DNA of 64,000 bases from Streptomyces sp. CA-210063 (GTDB lineage: Bacteria > Actinomycetota > Actinomycetes > Streptomycetales > Streptomycetaceae): positions 6,696,001-6,760,000 of the forward strand of contig NZ_CP102512.1 of the NCBI RefSeq assembly GCF_024612015.1. Direction: 5' to 3'. The notes under the pieces were generated by a model. That model had not been told where the DNA came from and did not search any database. It was given only the letters and a program-made list of their open reading frames with translations. Positions 42,837 through 50,260 of this stretch are shown piece by piece. The first letter of the stretch is position 1. Every line of letters starts with the position of its first letter. The translations under genes were made by a program, and so were the position numbers.

Positions 42837-42897
42837 GGCGCTCTGAGGAGCGTTCGGGATGTGGGGTCAGGCCCTGCCCCGGTGTCGCTGATCCTCC

Positions 42898-43003
42898 GCT
42901 CGTCCGCTCGTCCGCTCGTCCGCCGTCCGCTCGTCCGTTCCACCGTTCCACCGTTCCTCCGCTCGTCCGTTCCACCGTTCCTCCGTTCCTCCGTTCCTCC
43001 GCG
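42898..43003. repeat. Tandem CGCTCGTC/CGTTCCACC/CGTTCCTC repeats
   Basis: CCGCTCGTC units pass into GTTCCACC and GTTCCTCC units without a gap, over about 105 bases between the ROK gene and the sigma factor gene. The units are short and slippage-prone. No transcription terminator was recognised apart from this. Confidence 0.85.
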
Positions 43004-43100
43004 ACGCACCGATTCGGTGTGACGGCAGAATCTCGCCCGCCGAGGGATAGCCGCGGGCGGCCCATCGCGTCGTGACGGGTGCCGAGAAGGGGGAGGGTCG

Positions 43101-43652
43101 ATGAAGGCCTCTGGCCAGGACGAGTTCCGGGAGTTCGTAGCGATGCGCTCCACCGCGCTGCTGCGGCTCGCGGTGCTGCTCACCGGCGGGGACAGGCATG
43201 CCGCGGAGGATCTGCTGCAGATCGCGCTGATGAAGGCGTACGGGCGCTGGGCGAGCATCGAGCAGCCCGAGGCGTACGTCCGCCAGATCCTGTACCGCCA
43301 GCAGGTCAACCGCTGGCGGCTGCGCAGACATCGCGCCGAGACGACGGTGCCCGTACTGCCCGAGTCCGGCACGGACGCCGACGCGGGCGCGGACTCCGAG
43401 CTGCGGATCGCGCTGTGGGCGGCGCTCGGCCGTCTGACGAAGCGGCAGCGGGCCGTGGTCGTGCTGCGCTACTTCGAGGACCTGCCGGAGGCCGAGGTCG
43501 CGGCGCTGCTGCGGTGCCCGGTCGGCACGGTGCGCAGCACGGCGCACCGGTCGCTCGCCAAGCTCCGGGCGCTCGTACCGGAGCTGGGGCCCGAAGGTCA
43601 TGTGGAACAGGTCCAGCCGCTCAGCTACACGCCGAAGGGGGTCCGGGGATGA
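43101..43652 (+). CDS. SigE-family ECF sigma factor
   Basis: 183 residues. Region 2 is EFREFVAMRSTALLRLAVLL with RHAAEDLLQIALMKAYGRWASI, and region 4 is LTKRQRAVVVLRYFEDLPEAEVAALLRCPVGTVRSTAHRSLAKLR. This is the actinobacterial SigE-family (not sigma-E proper) used for extracytoplasmic signals. The stop overlaps the ATG of the next gene (ATGA), a membrane protein that may hold it inactive. GGGAGG lies ten bases before the start. Its regulon is unknown. Confidence 0.9.
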   Translation: MKASGQDEFREFVAMRSTALLRLAVLLTGGDRHAAEDLLQIALMKAYGRWASIEQPEAYVRQILYRQQVNRWRLRRHRAETTVPVLPESGTDADAGADSELRIALWAALGRLTKRQRAVVVLRYFEDLPEAEVAALLRCPVGTVRSTAHRSLAKLRALVPELGPEGHVEQVQPLSYTPKGVRG

Positions 43653-45004
43653 CGACGGAGCAGGTGGAGGAGAAGGTCCGGGAGACGCTGCACGCGGTCG
43701 CCCTGGACCGGGTGCGGGCACCCGGGGACCTGGCCGAGAAGGTGGTGCGGCGCCGCGGCCGGCGCCGTTTCTCGCAGGCCGCGGGGACGGCGGTGGCCGT
43801 TGTCGCGATCAGCGTGGGGGCGGTGTTCGGCTTCGGGGGCGGCGGTGCGGTGGAGCAGGACCGGCCGGTGCGGCCGGCGGCGTCGCCGGAGGGCTGGAAG
43901 CCGTGGCAGAGCAGTGTCCCGGGGGTCAGCGAGCGGGGCTGCCTGGTGGAAGGTTCCGCGCTGTACTGCGCCGGGACGAAGTACGACGTCGCGAAGATCG
44001 ACGCCAACACCGGCGAGCGGCTGTGGACCGTCGAGGTCAATCGCGAAGGCGACGGGATCGACCACCCGTTCGCCGTGCGCGACGGCCTGGTCTACGTCTT
44101 CCGGAACCACACCGCGGAGAACGAGCCGAACGGGGACTACTACGGCGGTACCGATCTGATGGCGGTGCACGCCGCCAGCCGCAAGGTGGTGTGGACGGTC
44201 GAGATGCCGCAGGACGACCGCGGCGACCAGGCCGCCATGCTCATCGACGGCGCGGTGCTGGCGAACACCCCGACGCCGCGCACGATGTCGGCCCTCCATC
44301 CGCTGTCCGGCAAGGAGAAGTGGCGCCACACCTGGGACAAGGGCACCGCGTGTCAACGGGCGGTGCTGAGCGGTGTGCCGTATCTCCTGTGCATGCGGGA
44401 CGCCGAGGATCCGGGCGACACCGAGGTCTTCCGTCTCGATCCCGCCACCGGACGTGCCGAGAAGGTCATGACCGTCCCCGGCGGGCAGCAGCTCATCGGG
44501 ACCTCGGAGGATCGGATGGTCCTGGCCGGAGTGAAGGACGCGGCCGGCAAGGAGATGCCGCTGACCGTCATCAGCGGTTCCGGGGAGCGGACCTCACACA
44601 CCTATCGGATCGAGGGACAGCTCGCCAACCTGGATGTCATCGGTGATCGTCTGATCTCCGTGTCCTGGCAGGGCAAGGCCTCGGCCTACTCGCTGACCAC
44701 CGGAAAGACCCTGTGGACCGGCCCCGTGGGCGTCGAGATGCCGGACAAGGACACGGTCGAGGGCATCGCGTCTCCCGTGGTGTCGGAGAAGCAGGGGGTC
44801 GTGTACTTCCTGAGCCCGAGCGGAGATCTGTCCGGCCTCGATCTGCGCACGGGTGAGCAGGTCTGGCGCGGTCACGCCGACATCGGCAAGCCGAAGCCGG
44901 GGCCCGGGTTCGGGCTCGCGCCCCAACTCCTGAGTTACGAGGACGTGTTGGTCGCCCGGGACGGCAGCAGGATGGTCTCCCTTCTGCCGAGGATCGGCGA
45001 CTGA
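43649..45004 (+). CDS. Membrane-anchored PQQ-like beta-propeller protein, possible sigma-factor regulator
   Basis: 451 residues. An N-terminal cytoplasmic segment of about 45 residues (MTTEQVEEKVRETLHAVALDRV) precedes one membrane helix (AAGTAVAVVAISVGAVFGFGGGG). The outside part is a beta-propeller of PQQ-type repeats: YCAGTKYDVAKIDANTGERLWTVEV, MSALHPLSGKEKWRHTW, LSGLDLRTGEQVWRGH. Overlap with the ECF sigma gene and the inside-helix-outside topology suggest an anti-sigma or sensor partner, but no classic zinc anti-sigma motif is present. The interaction is inferred from coupling. Confidence 0.75.
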   Translation: MTTEQVEEKVRETLHAVALDRVRAPGDLAEKVVRRRGRRRFSQAAGTAVAVVAISVGAVFGFGGGGAVEQDRPVRPAASPEGWKPWQSSVPGVSERGCLVEGSALYCAGTKYDVAKIDANTGERLWTVEVNREGDGIDHPFAVRDGLVYVFRNHTAENEPNGDYYGGTDLMAVHAASRKVVWTVEMPQDDRGDQAAMLIDGAVLANTPTPRTMSALHPLSGKEKWRHTWDKGTACQRAVLSGVPYLLCMRDAEDPGDTEVFRLDPATGRAEKVMTVPGGQQLIGTSEDRMVLAGVKDAAGKEMPLTVISGSGERTSHTYRIEGQLANLDVIGDRLISVSWQGKASAYSLTTGKTLWTGPVGVEMPDKDTVEGIASPVVSEKQGVVYFLSPSGDLSGLDLRTGEQVWRGHADIGKPKPGPGFGLAPQLLSYEDVLVARDGSRMVSLLPRIGD

Positions 45005-45010
45005 CCCGAA

Positions 45011-45065
45011 GGACCCCAGGCCGGTGCGGTCGCTCCGCTGATCGAGCGGACTTCCGCACCGGTCC
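45011..45065 (+). terminator. Nested hairpin terminator after the beta-propeller gene
   Basis: GGACC (45011) pairs with GGTCC (45061), CCGGTGCGG (45021-45029) with CCGCACCGG (45054-45062), and an inner CCGCT/AGCGG stem lies between. It begins six bases beyond the stop codon. Confidence 0.75.
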
Positions 45066-45124
45066 TGTGGCCCCAAGGCGTGGCGGGGCCCCTCGGCGCA
45101 GGCAGATGGCATGGTCATGTGTTC

Positions 45125-46168
45125 ATGCGACTGTGTACGTGTCTGACCCTTGCCCTCGCCACCGCAGCCGCCCTCGTCAGTGGTCCCGCAGCGGCGCTCG
45201 GCGGTACCCCCGGACCCTCGCTCGGCGGTACCCCCGGACCCTCGCTCGGCGGTACCCCCGGACCCCCGCTCGGCGGTACCCCCGGACCCCCGCTCGGCGG
45301 TACACCCGGACCCCCGCTCGGCGGTACACCCTCGCTCGGTGGTGCCCCCGGACCCCCGCTCGCGGCAGCGGACGACCACCGGCCCACCTGTGTCGGCGCC
45401 GACAGCAGCGCCTTCCCGATCCGGACCCGTATCCGAGGCGGCCCCGCCACCTACGTCGCCGGCGGCGGCTTCCACACCTGGGCGCTGGAACTCACCAACA
45501 CCACCTCCCGGACCTGCGCGAACATCCACCCGGTGGTCGTGCTGGTCGACGGCGCGCGCACGCTGAAGCGGACGCAGCCGCAGCTGGAGTTCTACGAGGA
45601 CGCCAAGGGCACCACCTCCCGGCCGGTGACCTTCGAGCGGACCGACTCCGACGAACTGGTCGGCGTCCTCGGCGGAGACGGGGACGGCGGCGGGACCGGC
45701 TTCACCGTGCCGCCCGGCCGCACCCTCACCGTCAAGGTCCGCCTCTCCGTCACCTCCGACGCGGCCGTACCGAACGACGTCGTGGCGAACGCGGCCGTGG
45801 TCGAGCGGCGGGGCGACGACAGCGAGTGGGTGGGGGAGTCGAACGACTACCGCTTCCGGATCACCGACGAAGAGGAAGACGGAGAGGCAGACGAAGAGGA
45901 AGACGGAGAGGCAGAGGAAGAGGGAGACGGAGAGGCAGAGGAAGAGGGAGAGAAAGAGGAAGGGGAAGAGGAAGGGGCCGCCAAGGAGAGCGGCGGTGAC
46001 GCGGACGGTGACGCGGCCGGTGACCGTGAGGCCGTACGGGGCGAGCGGCCGTACGCCGACGAGCTGGCCGAATCGGGTATGCGCGAGGCACTGCCGTACG
46101 TGACCGGGCTCCTCTTCCTGTCCGCCGGCGGGCTGCTGATGGCGGGCGTCCGCAGACGGTCCGGGTGA
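45125..46168 (+). CDS. Surface protein with GGTPGP repeats and acidic stalk
   Basis: 347 residues from ATG 45125. A signal peptide (MRLCTCLTLALATAAALVSG, cleaved near PAAA) leads to seven copies of a GGTPGPxL unit (about 30-85), a folded domain (PTCVGADSSAFPIRTRIRGG, then TLKRTQPQLEFYEDAKG and TFTVPPGRTLTVKVRLSV), an acidic Glu/Asp/Gly-repeat stalk, and a C-terminal membrane helix (LPYVTGLLFLSAGGLLMAGV) with basic end. No LPxTG motif is seen, so it is a membrane-anchored wall-spanning protein. The function is unknown. Repeat numbers may vary by slippage. Confidence 0.75.
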   Translation: MRLCTCLTLALATAAALVSGPAAALGGTPGPSLGGTPGPSLGGTPGPPLGGTPGPPLGGTPGPPLGGTPSLGGAPGPPLAAADDHRPTCVGADSSAFPIRTRIRGGPATYVAGGGFHTWALELTNTTSRTCANIHPVVVLVDGARTLKRTQPQLEFYEDAKGTTSRPVTFERTDSDELVGVLGGDGDGGGTGFTVPPGRTLTVKVRLSVTSDAAVPNDVVANAAVVERRGDDSEWVGESNDYRFRITDEEEDGEADEEEDGEAEEEGDGEAEEEGEKEEGEEEGAAKESGGDADGDAAGDREAVRGERPYADELAESGMREALPYVTGLLFLSAGGLLMAGVRRRSG

Positions 46169-46212
46169 CCTGATGGCGGCCGCCTTGCGTGCCTGATGGC
46201 GGCCATCCCCGT

Positions 46213-46241
46213 ACCCGCCCGCCGACCTGAGGCGGGCGGGT
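46213..46241 (+). terminator. Terminator before the HAD gene
   Basis: ACCCGCCCGCC and GGCGGGCGGGT are exact complements around a seven-base loop, 45 bases past the surface-protein stop codon. Confidence 0.8.
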
Positions 46242-46362
46242 CTCAGCGGCCAAGATCGGCCTCCTCATTTCAGCCACCCCTCACTAGGGTTGGGGGCGGC
46301 GCCGGACGTACAGATGTACGGACGTACGGCAGGAATCGACAGAGGTCGGCAGGAGATCGCAC

Positions 46363-47142
46363 ATGGCAGAGCGCAAGCCCATCGAGTCGTGGCTCACCGA
46401 CATGGATGGTGTGCTCATCCACGAGGGCGTGCCGATCCCCGGTGCCGACGCCTTCATCAAGAAGCTCCGCGAGTCCGGGCGCCCCTTCCTGGTGCTCACC
46501 AACAACTCGATCTACACGGCCCGTGACCTGCACGCCCGCCTCGACCGCATGGGCCTGGACGTGCCCGTCGAGAACATCTGGACCTCCGCCCTGGCGACCG
46601 CCCAGTTCCTGGACGACCAGCGGCCCGGCGGCACGGCGTACGTCATCGGCGAGGCGGGGCTGACCACCGCGCTGCACGACATCGGGTACGTGCTCACCGA
46701 CCACCAGCCCGACTACGTCGTCCTCGGCGAGACCCGCACGTACTCCTTCGAGGCCATGACGAAGGCGGTACGGCTGATCAACGGCGGCGCCCGGTTCATC
46801 GCCACCAACCCGGACGAGACCGGCCCCTCCACCGAGGGCCCGCTGCCCGCGACCGGGGCCGTGGCCGCGCTGATCACCAAGGCGACGGGGCAGAAGCCGT
46901 ACTTCGCGGGCAAGCCGAACCCGCTGATGATGCGCACCGGACTGAACGCGATCGGTGCGCACTCCGAGACCAGCGCGATGATCGGCGACCGCATGGACAC
47001 CGACGTCCTCGCGGGCATCGAGGCCGGGATGGAGACCTTCCTCGTCCTCACCGGCCTGACGACCCCCGCGCAGATCGAGAAGTTCCCGTACCGCCCGTCG
47101 AAGGTCGTGAACTCGATCGCGGACCTGGTCGACCGCATCTGA
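46363..47142 (+). CDS. HAD-superfamily IIA phosphatase (NagD-like)
   Basis: 259 residues. Motif I is LTDMDGVLIHEG (nucleophile Asp13), motif II LTNNS, motif III KPNPLMM and motif IV GDRMDTDVLAG. The cap is of the C2 type inserted between motifs II and III, as in NagD and p-nitrophenyl phosphatases. It should dephosphorylate small phosphate esters (nucleotide or sugar). It is monocistronic; a GTACGGAC-type repeat lies just upstream (46310-46330). Confidence 0.9.
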   Translation: MAERKPIESWLTDMDGVLIHEGVPIPGADAFIKKLRESGRPFLVLTNNSIYTARDLHARLDRMGLDVPVENIWTSALATAQFLDDQRPGGTAYVIGEAGLTTALHDIGYVLTDHQPDYVVLGETRTYSFEAMTKAVRLINGGARFIATNPDETGPSTEGPLPATGAVAALITKATGQKPYFAGKPNPLMMRTGLNAIGAHSETSAMIGDRMDTDVLAGIEAGMETFLVLTGLTTPAQIEKFPYRPSKVVNSIADLVDRI

Positions 47143-47172
47143 GCCTTTGAGCCTTCCGACCCGCTGGATAAA

Positions 47173-47256
47173 CCCCCAGACACCCGTACGGAGTAGTCGC
47201 GGCCCTTCCCCGGATGCGTCCCGGCCTCCGGCGGGGGAGTCTCAGGTGTCTGGAGG
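47173..47256 (+). promoter_or_regulatory. Long-range inverted repeat that can cover a ribosome binding site
   Basis: CCCCCAGACACC (47173-47184) can pair with GGTGTCTGGAGG (47245-47256) with one mismatch. The right arm contains the GGAGG six bases before the start of the secreted protein gene at 47263. Pairing would hide the site. The effect is only proposed. Confidence 0.5.
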
Positions 47257-47262
47257 TTCACC

Positions 47263-47985
47263 ATGGGTTCACTGCGACTCACTCTGTGTGCCGGGGCGGT
47301 GGTCGCGGTCGCGTCGACCGTGACGGCACCCTCGGCACCCTCGGCCCACGCGGCCGACTCCGGGGACATCTCGGTGGTGCCGGCCTCGCCGGCGCCCGGC
47401 AGCGACATCCAGGTGCGGGCCAAGGGCTGCGGGGGGAAGTCGGGATCCGCCGCCTCGAAGGCGTTCGTCGCGGACGCGCAGCTCACCCGGCTCACCCGGC
47501 TCATCCGGCTCACCGGGCAGGGTGTCGGCACGCTCTCCGGGGACACCCGCGTACGGTCCTCGCTCGAACCCGGCACGTACGACGTATCGGTCACCTGCGA
47601 CGGCAAGGAACACAAGGCCAGGGGCACGATCACGGTCGGCGAGAACGGGAAGCCCGCGGCCACCGAGCCGGGGCCTCCGAAGCCCGACGCCACCAAGCCC
47701 GACGCCACCAAGCCGGAGGCCGCCGAACCCGCCGCCTCCGCGCGGCCTTCGGCCCCCGCATCCCCCGCCTCCCCGGTCGCCCCCGCGCGCGCGGGCGGCG
47801 GCGGAGCGGCGGACCAGGTGGCGACCTCGCAGGGTGCGGCCGACCCGGTCGATTCCATGGACGACGCCCGGCACACCGGACCCGGCGCCCGGCACGCGGT
47901 CGTCGGTCTGGTCCTGGCCGGGGTGGCGGCGGTGGTGGTGGTCGCGCGGGGCGTGCGCCGGAGCCGCCGCCGAGGTACGGAGTAA
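47263..47985 (+). CDS. Secreted Pro/Ala-rich protein with C-terminal membrane anchor
   Basis: 240 residues. Signal peptide MGSLRLTLCAGAVVAVASTV, then a folded domain (ISVVPASPAPGSDIQVRAKGC, DVSVTCDGKEHKARGTITVGENG), a Pro/Ala/Thr linker, and a C-terminal helix (AVVGLVLAGVAAVVVVARGV) with arginine-rich end. The domain has two cysteines. It is cotranscribed, ten bases apart, with a class F sortase. No classic sortase signal is obvious, so substrate or partner status is uncertain. A hidden ribosome binding site may control it. Confidence 0.75.
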   Translation: MGSLRLTLCAGAVVAVASTVTAPSAPSAHAADSGDISVVPASPAPGSDIQVRAKGCGGKSGSAASKAFVADAQLTRLTRLIRLTGQGVGTLSGDTRVRSSLEPGTYDVSVTCDGKEHKARGTITVGENGKPAATEPGPPKPDATKPDATKPEAAEPAASARPSAPASPASPVAPARAGGGGAADQVATSQGAADPVDSMDDARHTGPGARHAVVGLVLAGVAAVVVVARGVRRSRRRGTE

Positions 47986-47994
47986 GGGGTCGTC

Positions 47995-48693
47995 GTGACC
48001 AGACGGGACTACACCTACGACGCAAGCGGGACCGGCACCGGGTCCGGCAGCGGAACCGGTCGCGTCACCACCGGTGTCGCCTGGGCCGTGCTGCTGCTCG
48101 GCCTGTGGCTGTGGGGCCGCGAGATCACCGACGTACGGCAGGGCATATCCGCCCCGACCACCGGCGACGTGGCGGCGGTCGGACGGCCCGCGCAGGCCGA
48201 ACTGCCGCCCGCCGTCGAGCCGTTGAGAGGCGCGCGGCCCCACCGCCTCGACATCCCCTCGATGGGCGTGCAGGCGCCGGTCGTGGCACGCGGCCTCGAC
48301 CGGGACGGGGCGATCGAGCCGCCGCCGTACGGCCAGCCCGGCGTCGTCGGCTGGTACGCGGGCGGTACGCCGCCGGGGGCGACCGGGGCCGCGCTGTTCG
48401 TCGGGCACGCCGACACCGAGACCCGGCCCGCCGTCTTCCACGAGCTGAGCGCGCTGCGGATCGGCGAGAAGATCCGGGTGGCCCGCGACGACGGCAGGCT
48501 CGCCGAGTTCACCGTGGACGACGTCCAGGTCATCGGCCGCGACGACTTCGATGCCCAACAGGCGTACGGCGTACGGCAGTCGGGCCGCGCCGAGCTCCGC
48601 CTCGTCACCTGCGGCGGCACCTTCGACCGGACGAGCCGCACGTACTCGGCGAACGTCGTCGTCTCCGCGTATCTGAGCGGCACAGGACCCTGA
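47995..48693 (+). CDS. Class F sortase
   Basis: 232 residues from GTG 47995 (AAGGGG six bases upstream). One N-terminal membrane helix (VAWAVLLLGLWLWG), then the sortase barrel with His138 (ALFVGHADTE), Cys206 (LRLVTCGGTFD) and the following arginine (RTSRTYS). All catalytic residues are present. Class F sortases are the main actinobacterial type; substrates are mostly unknown. The partner gene upstream is a secreted, membrane-ending protein. Confidence 0.9.
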   Translation: MTRRDYTYDASGTGTGSGSGTGRVTTGVAWAVLLLGLWLWGREITDVRQGISAPTTGDVAAVGRPAQAELPPAVEPLRGARPHRLDIPSMGVQAPVVARGLDRDGAIEPPPYGQPGVVGWYAGGTPPGATGAALFVGHADTETRPAVFHELSALRIGEKIRVARDDGRLAEFTVDDVQVIGRDDFDAQQAYGVRQSGRAELRLVTCGGTFDRTSRTYSANVVVSAYLSGTGP

Positions 48694-49089
48694 GCGGCAA
48701 AGGCCCCTGGTCGTCACGGGACCCTGAGCGGTACGGGCCTTGTCCGCGTGAACCCTGAACGGGCGTACACACCCGGCCCGGTCGGCGACCCGCTCCCCCC
48801 GGGGCCGCCGACCGGGCTGGTCCTCGACCGTGCGCGCTCGGGCTGCGGGAGTAACCCGGCGCCGACACGGGAGGTCCTGGGGCGATCCGATGCGACTCTA
48901 GAACGGATGAGCGCCCCGGGTAGAGGCTGTTTGACGCCAAGTTGACGGGCTGTGACGCTGCGTCATCCATCCTGCTGGCGACGGGAAAGGTAAGCAGGTT
49001 CTCGGTCAAGGTCGCGACGACCTCGTGGGCGAGGCGGGACTTATGTCAGGATTGGGACTTACGACACGGTGCACCCAAGGGGGAGTTGG
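48694..49089. other. Intergenic region: sortase terminator and cslZ promoter
   Basis: 396 bases. CCCGGTCGGCG (48777-48787) and CGCCGACCGGG (48806-48816) form a terminator for the sortase operon. The cslZ promoter is probably near 48930-49050, where TTGACG occurs twice (48930, 48940). No ORF is credible. Confidence 0.7.
48777..48816 (+). terminator. Terminator of the sortase operon
   Basis: An 11-bp perfect stem, CCCGGTCGGCG with CGCCGACCGGG, and an 18-base loop. Confidence 0.8.
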
Positions 49090-50115
49090 ATGTACGGCAG
49101 TAGGGGGGCCGGGGTTCGGGCGTCCGTGGCGGTGGTGGCGTTATTGCTCGCCGGCTGTTCCGGAGGAGACAGCGGTGACGGCGGTGACGGCGAGAAGGAC
49201 CGGGCCTCCGGTTCCGACATCACCCAACAGCCGAGCGGCACGGACCCGTTCTGGGTCAATCCGAAGGGAAACGCGGCGGCACAGGTTGCCGCCTACGAGA
49301 AGGCCGGCAAGGGCGAGGACGCCGAGCTGATCCGCAAGATCGCCGAGCAGCCGACCGGCGAGTGGATCGGTGCGGAGAACCCGGAGCAGGAGGCCAAGGG
49401 CTTCACCGAGGCCGCCGAGAAGGCCGACCGGGACGCGATCCTCGTCCTCTACAACATCCCGCACCGCGACTGCGGCCAGTACTCCGGCGGCGGCGCGGCC
49501 GACGGCGACGCGTACCGGGCCTGGATCGACGGTGTGGCCAAGGGCATCGGGGACCGGCCGGCCACGATCATCCTGGAGCCCGACGCGGTGCTCCACGTGG
49601 TGGACGGCTGCACCCCGGGCGAGTTCCACGAGGAGCGGTACGACCTGCTCAAGGGGGCGATCGAGAAGCTCGGCGCGCTGAAGAACACGAAGGTGTACCT
49701 CGACGCGGGCAACGCCGGCTGGGGCGACCCCGAGGAGATCTACGACCCGCTCAAGTGGGCCGGCGTCGAACAGGCCGACGGCTTCGCCGTCAACGTCTCG
49801 AACTTCTACACCACCGAGGACTCCATCGAGTACGGCAAGCAGCTCTCCTCGAAGATCGGCGACAAGCCCTTCGTCATCGACACCAGCCGCAACGGCAACG
49901 GTCCCTGGACCGAGGGCGACGAGGACGAACGGTGGTGCAACCCTCCGGGGCGCGCGCTGGGGGAGTCGCCCACGACGAAGACGGCGGACTCTTTGGTGGA
50001 CGCGTACTTGTGGGTGAAGCGGCCGGGAGAGTCGGACGGGGAGTGCAAGGGCGGGCCGAAGGCGGGGGAGTGGTGGCCGGAGTACGCGCTGGACTTGGCG
50101 AAGGCGTCTGACTGA
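49090..50115 (+). CDS. cslZ: GH6-family endoglucanase lipoprotein of the csl locus
   Basis: 341 residues from ATG 49090 (GGGAG upstream). A lipoprotein signal ends in LLLAGC (Cys23). The GH6 domain shows PTGEWIG near 90, AILVLYNIPHRDCGQYSGGG, TIILEPDAVLH (catalytic-type Asp) and VYLDAGNAGWGDP, then FAVNVSNFYTT. It should cut beta-1,4-glucan outside the membrane, trimming the glycan made by CslA. The gene converges on glxA, matching the S. coelicolor order cslA-glxA-cslZ from memory. It contains an in-frame TTA codon (49141-49143) in the signal peptide, implying dependence on bldA tRNA. Confidence 0.9.
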   Translation: MYGSRGAGVRASVAVVALLLAGCSGGDSGDGGDGEKDRASGSDITQQPSGTDPFWVNPKGNAAAQVAAYEKAGKGEDAELIRKIAEQPTGEWIGAENPEQEAKGFTEAAEKADRDAILVLYNIPHRDCGQYSGGGAADGDAYRAWIDGVAKGIGDRPATIILEPDAVLHVVDGCTPGEFHEERYDLLKGAIEKLGALKNTKVYLDAGNAGWGDPEEIYDPLKWAGVEQADGFAVNVSNFYTTEDSIEYGKQLSSKIGDKPFVIDTSRNGNGPWTEGDEDERWCNPPGRALGESPTTKTADSLVDAYLWVKRPGESDGECKGGPKAGEWWPEYALDLAKASD

Positions 50116-50126
50116 CGGTCCGTTGT

Positions 50127-50233
50127 GGCTGGTCGCGCAGTTCCCCGCGCCCCTAAAGACACGGCCCTGCGGGCCGAAAAGCACGGGGCGCAGCCCCTGC
50201 TTTTCAGGGGCGCGGGGAACTGCGCGACCAGCC
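50127..50233. repeat. 28-bp perfect inverted repeat, copy 2 of the GTCGCGCAGTTCCCC family
   Basis: The arms (50127-50154 and 50206-50233) are exact complements, GGCTGGTCGCGCAGTTCCCC followed by GCGCCCCT. Inside is a further GGCCCTGCGGGCC hairpin. It lies between the converging cslZ and glxA genes and likely ends transcription both ways. The left arm matches the copy at 39966. Confidence 0.9.
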
Positions 50234-50260
50234 CCCACGCACCCGCACCCAAAAAACTAC

